From contig NZ_CP129002.1 in assembly GCF_030406085.1 (NCBI RefSeq), forward strand, positions 760,774 through 795,773: 35,000 nucleotides of DNA, in the 5' to 3' direction. How positions within the stretch are numbered: position 1 is the first letter of the stretch; each line of letters begins with the position of its first letter. This DNA comes from Bartonella sp. TP. Lineage in GTDB: Bacteria; Pseudomonadota; Alphaproteobacteria; Rhizobiales; Rhizobiaceae. Made by a program: the position numbers and the translations under genes. The notes under the pieces were generated by a model. The model ran no database searches. It had not been told where the DNA came from and was given only the letters and a program-made list of their open reading frames with translations. Below, one piece after another: positions 7,761-17,285 of the stretch.

Positions 7761-9428
7761 ATGCTTTATTTAGATGCAAATAAGAATAAAAATATAAAGT
7801 TGCGCGATAAACATAGCTTCGATAAAACTTTACAAAAACTTAAAATATATAGCAAGAAACATGATCTGCTAAATCTAAAGGAGTTATTTGCAAATGATGC
7901 TAAGAGGTTTCAAAAGTTTTCTTGTTGTAGAGAAGGTGTTTTAGTAGATTTTTCTAAAATGCCTATAGACAAAAAAAGCTTAGAGTTATTGCTAGACTTA
8001 GCGCAAGCAGCCAAGGTGGAGGAAAGGCGTGATTTGATGTTCTCAGGTGAAAAAATAAATTTCACTGAAAACAGAGAGGTTTTGCATATTGCTCTGCGGT
8101 TACCTCATACTTATAGTTTTTCTCTAAATGGTGAAAATATAAGTGCTGAAGTGCATAGTACTTTAAGCAGAATGGAAGATTTTTCTACAGATATTTTAGA
8201 AAAAAATTACCTTGGTTATACTGGTAAACCAATTATCGATGTAGTTAATATAGGTATTGGTGGGTCCGATTTGGGGCCAAGAATGGCTTATCGCGCTTTA
8301 CGTCCGTATAGAAAAGGAGTTAAGTGTCATTTTGTTTCGAATATTGATGCGGCTGACATTGCAGATTGTTTAGCTGAGTTGAATCCGGAAACAACACTTT
8401 TTGTTATTACCTCAAAAACCTTTACTACTACAGAGACGTTAGCTAATGCTAATTGGGCAAAACAATGGTTGCAAAAAATATTGCCTAGCAGTTCGGTAAA
8501 GCAACATTTTATAGCGGTTACTGCTAATTTAGAGCGGGCGCAGGCTTTTGGTATAGATCCGAAAAATTGTTTTCCCTTTTGGGATTGGGTTGGTGGCCGT
8601 TATTCTTTATGGAGCGCTGTTGGTTTGCCCCTTATGTTAGCTATTGGAAGCAAAAATTTTTATCAATTATTAAATGGGGCTCACGATATGGACTGTCATT
8701 TTTTGAAGGCTCCTTTTCGTGAAAATCTGCCGTTAATATTGGGGACTATAGATTATTATAAAAGAGTAGTTTTAGGCTTTTCAAATACAGCCATAGTGGC
8801 TTATGAGCAAAGGTTAGAGTTTTTACCCGCTTATTTACAACAATTATGCATGGAATCAAATGGTAAGGGGGTTAATTTGTTCGGTCAGCTTCTTGAAACG
8901 CCTAGCGGAAGCATAATATGGGGAGCAACTGGTACAAATGGACAACATGCGTTTTTTCAGCTTTTACATCAGGGCCCGGATATTGTGCCTGTTGAGTTCA
9001 TTGTTTTTGCAAAGGGACATGAAAAAGACGATTTGAGCAAGCGGCATCACAATATATTACTTGCTAACTGTTTAGCGCAAAGTGAAGCATTATTAAATGG
9101 GCGGAGCACGGATAATTCAGAAAATGGTTTTGTTAAATATTTTAGCGGTAATCGTCCTTCAATATCTATTGCATTTGAACAATTAACACCGTATAATTTG
9201 GGGCAATTACTGGCTATGTGGGAACATCGTGTGTTCGTAGAAGGAGTGTTATTAGACATTAATTCATTTGATCAATGGGGTGTAGAGTTAGGAAAAGAAT
9301 TGGCTAAGGAGTTATTAATGCGTATAGAGATTGGCCGGGATTCTAATTTTTCAGCACTAAGTTCAAAAAGCGAAGCAGGGTTTATTAATCAAGGTTTGCT
9401 TGATTTTTTGCAAAAATTTAATGTATAA
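7761..9428 (+). CDS. pgi: Glucose-6-phosphate isomerase
   Basis: It interconverts glucose-6-phosphate and fructose-6-phosphate in the cytosol (glycolysis, gluconeogenesis, and entry to or return from the pentose phosphate route). At 555 aa it matches the long bacterial form. The phosphate-binding NIGIGGSDLGPRM loop is at about residues 161-173, signature 1 (DWVGGRYSLWSAVGLP) near 274-289, the base Glu in MESNGKG near 364, and signature 2 with its catalytic His (GTNGQHAFFQLLHQGPD) near 391-407. The C-terminal FDQWGVELGKELA carries the conserved Lys. The start ATG 7761 has no obvious ribosome binding site but lies close to the expected N-terminus. It is monocistronic or leads into the efflux pair 60 bp downstream. 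Confidence 0.96.
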   Translation: MLYLDANKNKNIKLRDKHSFDKTLQKLKIYSKKHDLLNLKELFANDAKRFQKFSCCREGVLVDFSKMPIDKKSLELLLDLAQAAKVEERRDLMFSGEKINFTENREVLHIALRLPHTYSFSLNGENISAEVHSTLSRMEDFSTDILEKNYLGYTGKPIIDVVNIGIGGSDLGPRMAYRALRPYRKGVKCHFVSNIDAADIADCLAELNPETTLFVITSKTFTTTETLANANWAKQWLQKILPSSSVKQHFIAVTANLERAQAFGIDPKNCFPFWDWVGGRYSLWSAVGLPLMLAIGSKNFYQLLNGAHDMDCHFLKAPFRENLPLILGTIDYYKRVVLGFSNTAIVAYEQRLEFLPAYLQQLCMESNGKGVNLFGQLLETPSGSIIWGATGTNGQHAFFQLLHQGPDIVPVEFIVFAKGHEKDDLSKRHHNILLANCLAQSEALLNGRSTDNSENGFVKYFSGNRPSISIAFEQLTPYNLGQLLAMWEHRVFVEGVLLDINSFDQWGVELGKELAKELLMRIEIGRDSNFSALSSKSEAGFINQGLLDFLQKFNV

Positions 9429-9488
9429 AATTTATAGCTGAGTTAAAGCGTAAGTAAGTGTTATTGTTGGTGTGGGGCATAAGTTATC

Positions 9489-10709
9489 ATGAAATTGAAG
9501 CAAATTAAGGCGCTCATAGCCATTTTAGGTGTGCTCTTATTATCCTCTTGTAGCCATAATGGGGATTACCCACATAGATCAGTAAATGTAAGCGTTGTAA
9601 CTGTTCATAAAACTAATATTCCAGTTATTTATGATTATGTAGGCGTTGTTGAACCAGTAAAGGCTACGGAAGTGCGCTCGCAAGTCAATGGCGTGTTGTT
9701 GAAGCATAATTTTCGGGAAGGGTCCTTCGTAAAAGCCGGGGATAGCTTGTTTGAAATAGATCCAAAACAGTATGAAGCCGCTGTTTCAGAAGCACAGGCG
9801 AAAGTAAGTCAGGCTCAGGCTATTTATAAAGAAGCTAATTTAGGCTCAGATAGAGCTCAAAAATTATTGGATAATCATGTTTTATCGCTTAGTGTTGCGC
9901 AGCAAGCTTTCGCTAAAAGATCTGAAGCGCAAGCTGCTTTAACACAGGCTGAGGCTGCTTTAACAATAGCAAAGTTAAATTTATCGTATACAAAGGTTAA
10001 AGCTCCTATAAGTGGAATAATTGGAAATCGCTTAATTTCTGATGGTAGTTTAGTTGCAGCAGGCACCAATATTTTAACTAATATTACACAATTGGATCCA
10101 GTATATATAAATTTTTCTTTCAGCAATGAGGATGGAGCTGAAATTAACGCTATATTACAAAGTTTTGCCGCTAAATCTAATAGATCTATTAGATTAGAGA
10201 CTGTTTTGTATAAGCCAAATGGAGAAGCTTATCCAGAAAAAGGCTACGTAGATTTTACCTCACCTATAATTGATCAAAATACTAGCACTGTAAGAGCTCG
10301 CTCTTTTGTTTCTAATAAGTTAAATAATTTAGTACCCGGAGATTTTGTTAGGTTAAGGATTACAGGACTTACCGAATATGGCATCGCTATCCCAGAGGAA
10401 AGTTTGATGCAGGATAGCATAGGTGCTTATGTTTATGTTTTACGAAAATTTTCTATCAATAAAAAAGTTCCTGCTATTCTTTTAGCCAAGCGGCTTGATG
10501 TTAAGATAGCAAAACAACTTAGCGATAGACGTTGGTTGTTGAACTTAGATAATAAATTTGGCAATAAAGGTCAGCTTCAGGATGGGGATCAAATATTGGT
10601 AAAAGGCCATTTTATGGTGCAGGCCGCTATGACAGCTTTAGCTGGTAAACTACCTGGTGTTCCGGTTTTGGTTACAAATTTAGACGGCAAGGCTATATCT
10701 GTTAAGTAG
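9489..10709 (+). CDS. RND efflux periplasmic adaptor (MexA/AcrA family) lipoprotein
   Basis: This 406-aa membrane-fusion protein would link the inner-membrane RND pump encoded 45 bp downstream to an outer-membrane TolC-type channel. The N-terminus is a lipoprotein signal (KALIAILGVLLLSSC, lipidated Cys21). Domains run in the usual order: first half of the lipoyl domain at about 62-90 (VRSQVNGVLLKHNFREGSFV), an Ala/Gln-rich coiled-coil hairpin at about 95-160 (EAQAKVSQAQAIYKEA), the second lipoyl half (KAPISGIIGNRLISDG), then beta-barrel and membrane-proximal domains. The TQLDPVYINFSFS segment is typical of the family. Substrate range cannot be told from sequence. No TetR/AcrR-type repressor lies beside it. 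Confidence 0.92.
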   Translation: MKLKQIKALIAILGVLLLSSCSHNGDYPHRSVNVSVVTVHKTNIPVIYDYVGVVEPVKATEVRSQVNGVLLKHNFREGSFVKAGDSLFEIDPKQYEAAVSEAQAKVSQAQAIYKEANLGSDRAQKLLDNHVLSLSVAQQAFAKRSEAQAALTQAEAALTIAKLNLSYTKVKAPISGIIGNRLISDGSLVAAGTNILTNITQLDPVYINFSFSNEDGAEINAILQSFAAKSNRSIRLETVLYKPNGEAYPEKGYVDFTSPIIDQNTSTVRARSFVSNKLNNLVPGDFVRLRITGLTEYGIAIPEESLMQDSIGAYVYVLRKFSINKKVPAILLAKRLDVKIAKQLSDRRWLLNLDNKFGNKGQLQDGDQILVKGHFMVQAAMTALAGKLPGVPVLVTNLDGKAISVK

Positions 10710-10754
10710 ATATTTTGCTGATTCGTACATGATTAATATATTAAAGAGTCCATA

Positions 10755-13700
10755 ATGTCATATAGTTTTTTTGTAAATAGGCCTGTATTGGCGTCGGTAA
10801 TTTCTATCATTATTGTTACCGTGGGACTTATTTGTTTAAATTTTTTACCTATAGCACAATATCCTAAATTATCGCCACCTACTGTTAGTATCTCTGCGTC
10901 TTACCCTGGGGCTAGCGCTCAAACTGTTGCTCAAACTGTTGCTGTGCCGTTGGAGCAGCAACTTAATGGTGTAGAAAATATGTTGTATATGAGCTCTTCT
11001 TCTAATGCGCAAGGAGGCATGAATCTCTCAATCCACTTTGCTGCAGGTACAGATATAGATAAGGCGGCTATGGAGGTTAATAATAGATTACAACGTGTGT
11101 CAACAAGCTTGCCGCAAGAGGTGCAGCGTATGGGGATCACCGTAAGTAAACGCTCTAGTGATACGTTGGGTATTATTGCTTTGCGTAGTACAGATGAAAG
11201 ATACGATCGGGCTTATGTTGGAAATTATGCTTTATTAAATGTTGTGGATGATTTAAAAAGGCTTAAAGGTGTAGGCGATGCACAGGTTATGGGGGGGATA
11301 GAATATGCTATGCGTATTTGGCTACAACCAGACAAGCTTGCTTTGTACAGACTTACGCCTTCTGATGTAATCGCAAAAGTACGTGAACAAAATGCTCAAT
11401 ATTCTGTTGGGCATTTTGGTGACGCTCCGGATAAAAATATGGGAGCATATACCTATTCTGCTATAGCGAAGGGCCGGCTTACCTCGGTTAAGGAGTTTGA
11501 GCAGATAATATTGCGATCTAAAGCTAATGGGGCAGTGTTGCGGTTAAAAGATGTCGCAAGAATTGAGTTAGGATCCGAACAATATATGGTGGATACTAAA
11601 TTGAATGGGTTGCCTATGGTGCCTATTATGGTAAATTTACAATCCGGTGCTAATTCACTTGAAACTATGGAACTAGTGAAAGCCCGTATGATAGAATTAC
11701 AGAGAAATTTCCCTCCAGGTATAGTATACTCTATACCTTATGATACAACCAATTTCATTAAGGTTTCGATTAAGGAAGTGGTCCATACGTTTATAGAGGC
11801 GTTGTTGTTGGTAATTTTGGTGGTTTACGTATTTTTGCAAAATTGGCGTGCTACTCTAATACCAGTAATAGCCGTGCCTATTTCTATTATTGGAACCTTT
11901 AGCGGCATGTATGTGCTTGGATTTTCTTTGAATCTTTTAACCTTATTTGGTCTAGTACTGGCTATCGGTATTGTAGTTGATGATGCTATTATAGTTTTAG
12001 AAAATGTAGAGCGCTTAATGCGGACTGAGGGGCTTTCGCCTAAACAGGCTGCGATTAAGTCTATGTCAGAAGTAATGACGCCAGTTATAGCTATTGTATT
12101 GGTTTTATGTGCTGTATTTATACCCGTTTCATTTATTGGTGGAATGGCTGGGATTATGTATAAGCAATTCGCTATAACCATTGCGATTTCAGTGATAACC
12201 TCCGGTATAGTAGCTTTGACGTTAACTCCTGTTCTATGTTCTTTATTTTTAACACCAACACATTCGGAGCCGTATGAGTTTTTTAAGAAATTTAACTTTT
12301 ATTTTGATAGATTAGCGAATTTGTATAGCGAGGGAGTGGCTTATTTAATAAGTCATATAAGACTTGGTATAGGTTTATTTTTTGCTGTATGTCTTGCTGG
12401 ATTTATTCTATATAAGATAGTGCCAAGCGCCTTGGTTCCGATGGAAGATCAAGGTAGCCTAATGGCTTTTACTATGTTACCTCCCGGGTCTTCTTTAGAC
12501 AGAACATTAAAGGTTATGGATAAAGCGCAGACTATTTATAGTAAAAATCCAGCAGTAGAAAATGTAGTTGCTATTAGCGGGTTAGATTTATTTTCTGGTG
12601 GACTGAAATCTAGCGCGGGTGCATTTTTTATTACGCTTAAAGATTGGGCACAGCGTGCTGGCCATAAAGAACAAGATGCTAGAATTTTACCGGGTCGCTT
12701 TATGCAACAGACCGCCACTATAGAAGACGGCTTTATTATGACGTTAAATCCTCCTCCAGTTCAAGGGTTGTCTACTACAGGAGGAGTCGAACTTTATTTA
12801 CAATCACGGGGCAGTGGATCTATTGAAGCTTTATATAAAGAGTCGCAAAATTTTATAGCCGCAGCTATGAGACTTCCAGCTGTAGCGAGTGTGCGTACCA
12901 CTTTTAATCCTAATGTTCCGCAGTATCGTATAATCGTAAATCGTGACAAAGCTATAGCTATGGGTGTTCCGATAAATACTATTTATGAAACAATGTCTGC
13001 TACTTTTGGTAATGTTTACATTAATGATTTCACCTTATTTGGTAGAAATTATAAGGTTCAATTACAGTCAGATGCAGCGTTTAGGCGTACACCAAATGAT
13101 TTAGGCAAGGTGTTTGTTAAAACTAATAAAGGAGATATGGTTCCTTTAGACGCCTTGGTTTCTACACAACGTGTTGTGGCGTCTGATCAGCTAGAACGAT
13201 TTAATGGGTTTTATGCTATGCGTGTTATGGTACAACCAAAAGGTAGTTATTCTACTGGTGAAGTGATGAAGGAATTAGAAGATTTAGCCCGTAGTAAATT
13301 GAACAAAAATTATCAGATAGCTTGGACGGGGGCATCCTACCAAGAAATGCAATCTGGTAACGCCAGTTTTATTGCTGTTGCTGCAGGAATCTTAATGGTA
13401 TTTTTGATTTTGGCTGCACAGTACGAGCGTTGGTCGTTGCCCGTGGTAGTGGTTACGGCTTTGCCTTTTGCCTTGACTGGGGCGCTGTTATTTATTTGGT
13501 TGCGCGGTTTATCTAATGATATATATTTTCAAATTGGCCTAATTACTTTGATAGGCTTAGCGGCTAAGAATGCTATATTGATTGTGGAGTTTGCTATCTT
13601 AGAGTATCAAAGCGGTACATCTATTATCCAGGCTGCTATAATTGCAGCTCGCTTACGATTTAGACCTATTATTATGACGTCTGTTGTTTTTATTTTAGGC

Positions 13701-13868
13701 ACTGTACCTTTGGCTATATCAAGTGGAGCTGGCGCAGAAAGCAGACATTCTATTAGCACCGGAATCATTGGCGGTATGATATTTGCCACAGCTATTGCTA
13801 TATTTTTTATACCGATGTTTTATATTGTGGTAAGTAATTTAGCTAATTTAAAATTATTTAAAAGCTAA
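10755..13868 (+). CDS. RND multidrug efflux pump (AcrB/MexB, HAE1 family)
   Basis: At 1037 aa this is a full-length hydrophobe/amphiphile efflux-1 transporter: 12 membrane helices and two large periplasmic loops, working as a proton-driven trimer in the inner membrane. The proton relay is intact: D409-D410 in TM4 ([16 protein letters not shown]) and K938 in TM10 ([14 protein letters not shown]), equivalent to AcrB D407/D408/K940. The N-terminal [16 protein letters not shown] segment and the porter-domain motif [11 protein letters not shown] are classic. It forms a two-gene unit with the adaptor before it; the outer-membrane channel must be encoded elsewhere. It ends 5 bp from the end of the convergent creatininase gene, with no room for a separate terminator. 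Confidence 0.95.
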   Translation: MSYSFFVNRPVLASVISIIIVTVGLICLNFLPIAQYPKLSPPTVSISASYPGASAQTVAQTVAVPLEQQLNGVENMLYMSSSSNAQGGMNLSIHFAAGTDIDKAAMEVNNRLQRVSTSLPQEVQRMGITVSKRSSDTLGIIALRSTDERYDRAYVGNYALLNVVDDLKRLKGVGDAQVMGGIEYAMRIWLQPDKLALYRLTPSDVIAKVREQNAQYSVGHFGDAPDKNMGAYTYSAIAKGRLTSVKEFEQIILRSKANGAVLRLKDVARIELGSEQYMVDTKLNGLPMVPIMVNLQSGANSLETMELVKARMIELQRNFPPGIVYSIPYDTTNFIKVSIKEVVHTFIEALLLVILVVYVFLQNWRATLIPVIAVPISIIGTFSGMYVLGFSLNLLTLFGLVLAIGIVVDDAIIVLENVERLMRTEGLSPKQAAIKSMSEVMTPVIAIVLVLCAVFIPVSFIGGMAGIMYKQFAITIAISVITSGIVALTLTPVLCSLFLTPTHSEPYEFFKKFNFYFDRLANLYSEGVAYLISHIRLGIGLFFAVCLAGFILYKIVPSALVPMEDQGSLMAFTMLPPGSSLDRTLKVMDKAQTIYSKNPAVENVVAISGLDLFSGGLKSSAGAFFITLKDWAQRAGHKEQDARILPGRFMQQTATIEDGFIMTLNPPPVQGLSTTGGVELYLQSRGSGSIEALYKESQNFIAAAMRLPAVASVRTTFNPNVPQYRIIVNRDKAIAMGVPINTIYETMSATFGNVYINDFTLFGRNYKVQLQSDAAFRRTPNDLGKVFVKTNKGDMVPLDALVSTQRVVASDQLERFNGFYAMRVMVQPKGSYSTGEVMKELEDLARSKLNKNYQIAWTGASYQEMQSGNASFIAVAAGILMVFLILAAQYERWSLPVVVVTALPFALTGALLFIWLRGLSNDIYFQIGLITLIGLAAKNAILIVEFAILEYQSGTSIIQAAIIAARLRFRPIIMTSVVFILGTVPLAISSGAGAESRHSISTGIIGGMIFATAIAIFFIPMFYIVVSNLANLKLFKS

Positions 13869-13873
13869 ATTTT

Positions 13874-14608
13874 TTATTGTTTTAGATCGTTTAGGTCAAA
13901 ATTATTAACATCATTTATTAATTCAATAAGCTCCGTACAGATATGGTTGGCTATTATTGCTCCTGCTTTTGCTTTTGCTTTTGTTGCATTACCGCATGCC
14001 CCTTTGGAGTTAAGGTCTGGTGTTAACCAGCCAAAATAATGGGTGCCATAGGCCCTTAAATATTTGAATTTTTTTATAAAATCTTGTTGCTTATTGTTAA
14101 AATTTTCTGCCTTTTCCATATTTACTAGGTTTGGCGCAAAATGCAGCATTAAGCTAGTTTCTATAAAGCCACCATGTATATCCAATGCGCGCTCGTTTTC
14201 TGTGATAAGTCCTGCAGGCAGCTTAAATCTAGACCAACTAGTACATACGCAGAGTATTTTTAATTTATAGCGTAATTCGGTAGCTACAATATTCATTATT
14301 GCTGAATTTCCACCATGTGCATTTAATATAATAATTTTTTTTATATTATGATTTTTAACACAATATGCAGCAGCGTTAAAGAATTTTTCTATAGCCTCGA
14401 CATAAGTTAAGGATTTGCTTCTTTCGTCAAAAAGATGTTCTGGCGAATAGCCTATAGTTTCTACGGGTAAGAATAATATCTTATTATTGGTATCAATTAG
14501 TTGTTTTAATGTATTAATTAGACCTTCAACAATTATAGAATCGGTTTCTAAAGGTAAATGATTTGCGTGTTGTTCAAAGGCGCCTAAGGGTAATATAGCA
14601 ATTTGCAA
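13874..14608 (-). CDS. Creatininase-family metal-dependent amidohydrolase, substrate unknown
   Basis: At 244 aa it has the creatininase fold signatures: ILPLGAFEQHANHLPLETD (E12, H14, D23 as metal ligands), LNAHGGNS (H98) and HGGFIETSLML (E150). Creatininase relatives cleave cyclic or formyl amides (creatininase, ArfB formamide hydrolase, the mycofactocin peptidase MftE), so the substrate cannot be assigned. The start is TTG at 14608: an AAAAGGTAG ribosome binding site sits about 7 nt before it, the protein begins exactly where family members begin (ILPxGxxEQH), and an in-frame TAG five codons or fewer upstream excludes a longer form. It follows the SAF-domain oxidoreductase gene by 16 bp on the same strand, so the two are probably one transcript and one pathway. 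Confidence 0.85.
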   Translation of the reverse strand: MQIAILPLGAFEQHANHLPLETDSIIVEGLINTLKQLIDTNNKILFLPVETIGYSPEHLFDERSKSLTYVEAIEKFFNAAAYCVKNHNIKKIIILNAHGGNSAIMNIVATELRYKLKILCVCTSWSRFKLPAGLITENERALDIHGGFIETSLMLHFAPNLVNMEKAENFNNKQQDFIKKFKYLRAYGTHYFGWLTPDLNSKGACGNATKAKAKAGAIIANHICTELIELINDVNNFDLNDLKQ

Positions 14609-14624
14609 TGTATTCTACCTTTTG

Positions 14625-15950
14625 TCAGTAAATAATTTTATCTTGTTTTGTACGCAATTCGGCTATGAATAGCTTTTCATTTATTGAAGTATTAGCTTTA
14701 GTTAGCAATTCGCCTTTGTTGACTGCTTTAGTTATCATGGCGCCTTCTAATAATCCACAAGGCCATGCTGCTGATTTCTGGGCATCTATTCGATTCATGG
14801 TAAAAGCTCTATAAGTGTATAAGCCTATAAAATCTAATTTATCGCCTGGCAGTAAGTTTTTTTTTGCTACTGCGCAAACTTCTGCAACGGGTTTATTCAT
14901 TGGCGCCATATCGGCTTTGCCGTACAGAACCATCCGCGCGCAGGTGAGCGGAACCTCCATTGCTGTAAGGTGATATGGTCGATAAAAGCTATAATATGGC
15001 CCGTTACCTAACGATAAATCTTTCATTCTGGCTCGTAAGCGTGGTTGGCGAATTTCGGCTATAGCAAATACGCCTGGTGCTACACCCTTACCTATAGTGT
15101 AATCGACAACACCTTTGTTGTGCAATATGCCACCGTCTTCTATGGGTATTAAAATTTTTGCTAAATTTTCTAAGCTGATATCTGCACCATGCATAGCAGG
15201 TTTATCTAAAATCAAGCCAGTCGCGTTTGCTATCGCGGCCATTTCTACCATAGTTTTAGAGCCATCTATGAATTCTACTAGCATTCGGACATTCATATTT
15301 CGGCGTGCTGCTTCTTCATTATATTCATCTGGGGTAGCTTCAAAATGCAGGGGATTATTTTTACCTTTGCCAGCAGCTATTATATTATGCCCCATTGCGG
15401 AGATAAAATTTATTAGCTCCATGCATGCTGAAGGTTCATCTCCAGCGCCTAGAGAATAAAGTAAGCCATGTTTTTTTGCTTCTAAATTAAGATACGGGCC
15501 GATAGTTACATCAGCTTCAACATTCATCATTACTAAATGTTTATTATGTTGAAGCGTTTGATAGCCAATTTGCGCACCAGCTTCTGGATGTCCAGTCGCG
15601 TCTACAATTACATCGATTAAGTCATTTTCTAATAATGAGTTTAGATCGCTGCTGACAATGATTTTATTTTGCTCTATCGCTGTTAGCGATTTTATTTTGC
15701 TTTCTGTTGTTATAATCTGATGGCTGTATTGTGGGATCAATTTGAGTGCATCTAGGATAGGTTCTATCCTGCGTGACACAATGTGGCTTACCTCTATACC
15801 GCTCATCAAGGCGACACGGCACAAAAAATCTGTGCCCATTTCCCCGCAGCCAACTAATCCGATTCTTATAGGCTTACCGCTAAGCTCACGCTCTTTTAAG
15901 TCTAATGCCAGGCCGGCAGGATAAACATTGGAAGCCATAGACAAACTCAT
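14625..15950 (-). CDS. NAD(P)-binding oxidoreductase with C-terminal SAF domain
   Basis: The 441-aa protein starts with a Rossmann dinucleotide-binding motif, RIGLVGCGEMGTDF (about residues 29-42), followed by VSHIVSRR, consistent with NAD(P) binding as in homoserine-dehydrogenase/Gfo-Idh-like proteins. The middle has the DVIVDATGHPEAGA and GAGDEPSACMELI segments typical of this subfamily. The last ~90 residues (from about AVAKKNLLPGDKLD) form an SAF domain, the small beta-clip module also found in sialate synthase and FlgA, which is why such proteins are often mislabelled FlgA or homoserine dehydrogenase. The reaction is unknown. The gene pairs with the downstream creatininase-family gene. 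Both coding frames are intact, which in a reduced genome argues for use. ATG 15950 has only a weak ribosome binding site; the next Met (residue 5) is an alternative. Confidence 0.82.
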   Translation of the reverse strand: MSLSMASNVYPAGLALDLKERELSGKPIRIGLVGCGEMGTDFLCRVALMSGIEVSHIVSRRIEPILDALKLIPQYSHQIITTESKIKSLTAIEQNKIIVSSDLNSLLENDLIDVIVDATGHPEAGAQIGYQTLQHNKHLVMMNVEADVTIGPYLNLEAKKHGLLYSLGAGDEPSACMELINFISAMGHNIIAAGKGKNNPLHFEATPDEYNEEAARRNMNVRMLVEFIDGSKTMVEMAAIANATGLILDKPAMHGADISLENLAKILIPIEDGGILHNKGVVDYTIGKGVAPGVFAIAEIRQPRLRARMKDLSLGNGPYYSFYRPYHLTAMEVPLTCARMVLYGKADMAPMNKPVAEVCAVAKKNLLPGDKLDFIGLYTYRAFTMNRIDAQKSAAWPCGLLEGAMITKAVNKGELLTKANTSINEKLFIAELRTKQDKIIY

Positions 15951-16111
15951 TTATTGTAAATTATGCAAAAGCATATAATAATTTATATTAAAGTTAAAAT
16001 CTATATTAATAATACTATTTTGCGTTAGTAAAACAATTAAAGGCTATTTAGGCAAAAACATTACTATAGCAGCATTATAGAGAGCAGGAAGTATATTAAC
16101 TGTATAATATT

Positions 16112-16918
16112 TCATGAATTTTGCTGGGTACGCCTTAGCCCATCATTGGCTATAACCAAATTAGAAGAAATTTTTAATGCCTGTGAATAATAATTCCAAG
16201 CAAGGTTATTTTTATGCTGTAATTCATAGGTGAGCCCTATATTAGTTAAGCTTTGGGCACTATTTGGGTTAAGACGGGTGGCTGATTGAAAATCTTCTAA
16301 TGCATTAGTTAATCGCATTAGAGCTAAGTAGGAAACGCCACGAGCATTATAGATTTGAAAATTGTCTGGGTCATAGGAAATTGCGTTACCAAATAGCTCT
16401 ATAGATTGCTCATAGTCTTTTTGGGTTTGTTTAATTAGACCTAGATAATACCAGGCTGCTGGATTAGTAGAATTAGCCTTTATTGCTTTTTGATATGCTT
16501 GCGAAGCTAAATTTGTTCTTTGTGTGATTCTAAATATATTGCCCAGCCCAATAAGAGCTTGATCATAGTTAGGTTTTAGCCGCAGCGATTTATTATAAGC
16601 TTCATAAGAGGCTTGAAATTGGTTATTCTGCAAATAGGCTAAGCCTAGGTTTGCATAAGCCTGATAGTAATTTTGGTCTAGATTTATAGCTTTTTTGAAA
16701 TCTGATATGGCCAAAGGCAATTGCTTTGTCTTAGCATAGACAATAGCTCGCATATTATAGGCGTTTGCATTGTTAGGGTTTTGGTAAATTATTTTGCTTA
16801 GGGCTGCTATATCTTCTGAATTTAAAATGGCCTGTTTATTAAAGCTTGCACATGAAGTCAAAAAGATAAAAAGCAGGCAGCACACAAATTTACCAAAACG
16901 CTCCAAGTGGATTGTCAT
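16112..16918 (-). CDS. TPR-repeat lipoprotein
   Basis: This 268-aa protein has a lipoprotein signal (FVCCLLFIFLTSC, lipidated Cys23) and then about six tetratricopeptide repeats from residue ~50 to ~255, with repeated patterns such as AYNMRAIVYAKTKQLPLAIS, AYANLGLAYLQNN, AWYYLGLIKQTQKDY and SLTNIGLTYELQHKN. TPR lipoproteins scaffold envelope complexes (NlpI or PilW style), but no specific partner is shown. It lies 38 bp downstream of rpsU on the same strand, a neighbour relation I recall from other Rhizobiales, so it is probably cotranscribed with rpsU. Confidence 0.85.
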   Translation of the reverse strand: MTIHLERFGKFVCCLLFIFLTSCASFNKQAILNSEDIAALSKIIYQNPNNANAYNMRAIVYAKTKQLPLAISDFKKAINLDQNYYQAYANLGLAYLQNNQFQASYEAYNKSLRLKPNYDQALIGLGNIFRITQRTNLASQAYQKAIKANSTNPAAWYYLGLIKQTQKDYEQSIELFGNAISYDPDNFQIYNARGVSYLALMRLTNALEDFQSATRLNPNSAQSLTNIGLTYELQHKNNLAWNYYSQALKISSNLVIANDGLRRTQQNS

Positions 16919-16956
16919 GGATATATCATATCTTAAAATAATAGGATAAAATTAAA

Positions 16957-17163
16957 TTAAGCTGTGCCTTCTCGAACGGCGCGCTTACGTTCTAATTTGC
17001 GTGTACGGCGAATTGCTTCAGCTTTTTCACGGGCTTTTTTTTCCGACGGTTTTTCAAAATGGTCACGCAGCTTCATGTCACGAAATAGACCTTCGCGTTG
17101 CATTTTTTTCTTTAAAGCTCTAAGAGCTTGGTCAACATTATTGTCGCGAACTAATACTTGCAC
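16957..17163 (-). CDS. rpsU: 30S ribosomal protein S21
   Basis: The 68-aa, very basic protein begins [20 protein letters not shown], the alphaproteobacterial S21 pattern, and ends in an Arg/Lys-rich tail that is shorter than in free-living Rhizobiales as I recall. It is a small-subunit protein near the anti-Shine-Dalgarno end of 16S rRNA, involved in initiation. The start is GTG at 17163, chosen because the canonical AGGAGG (17168-17173) lies 4 nt upstream and the family begins at this residue. The TPR lipoprotein gene follows on the same transcript. Confidence 0.96.
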   Translation of the reverse strand: MQVLVRDNNVDQALRALKKKMQREGLFRDMKLRDHFEKPSEKKAREKAEAIRRTRKLERKRAVREGTA

Positions 17164-17285
17164 TTATCCTCCTATTGGGCAGTTAATCTATTACATAAAA
17201 CATAATAACTAGTGTCACTAGCTATTGTTGCATAGAAGGTACGAGACATAGCATAAATCTATAACTATTGTCTATATCTATAATA

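Noticed and set aside
11825-12181. 118-codon open frame antisense to the RND pump
   Set aside because: It is a shadow of the pump's membrane helices; composition follows the complement of hydrophobic codons.
15115-15459. 114-codon + strand frame inside the SAF-oxidoreductase gene
   Set aside because: It is a shadow frame opposite a conserved minus-strand gene, with no start signal.
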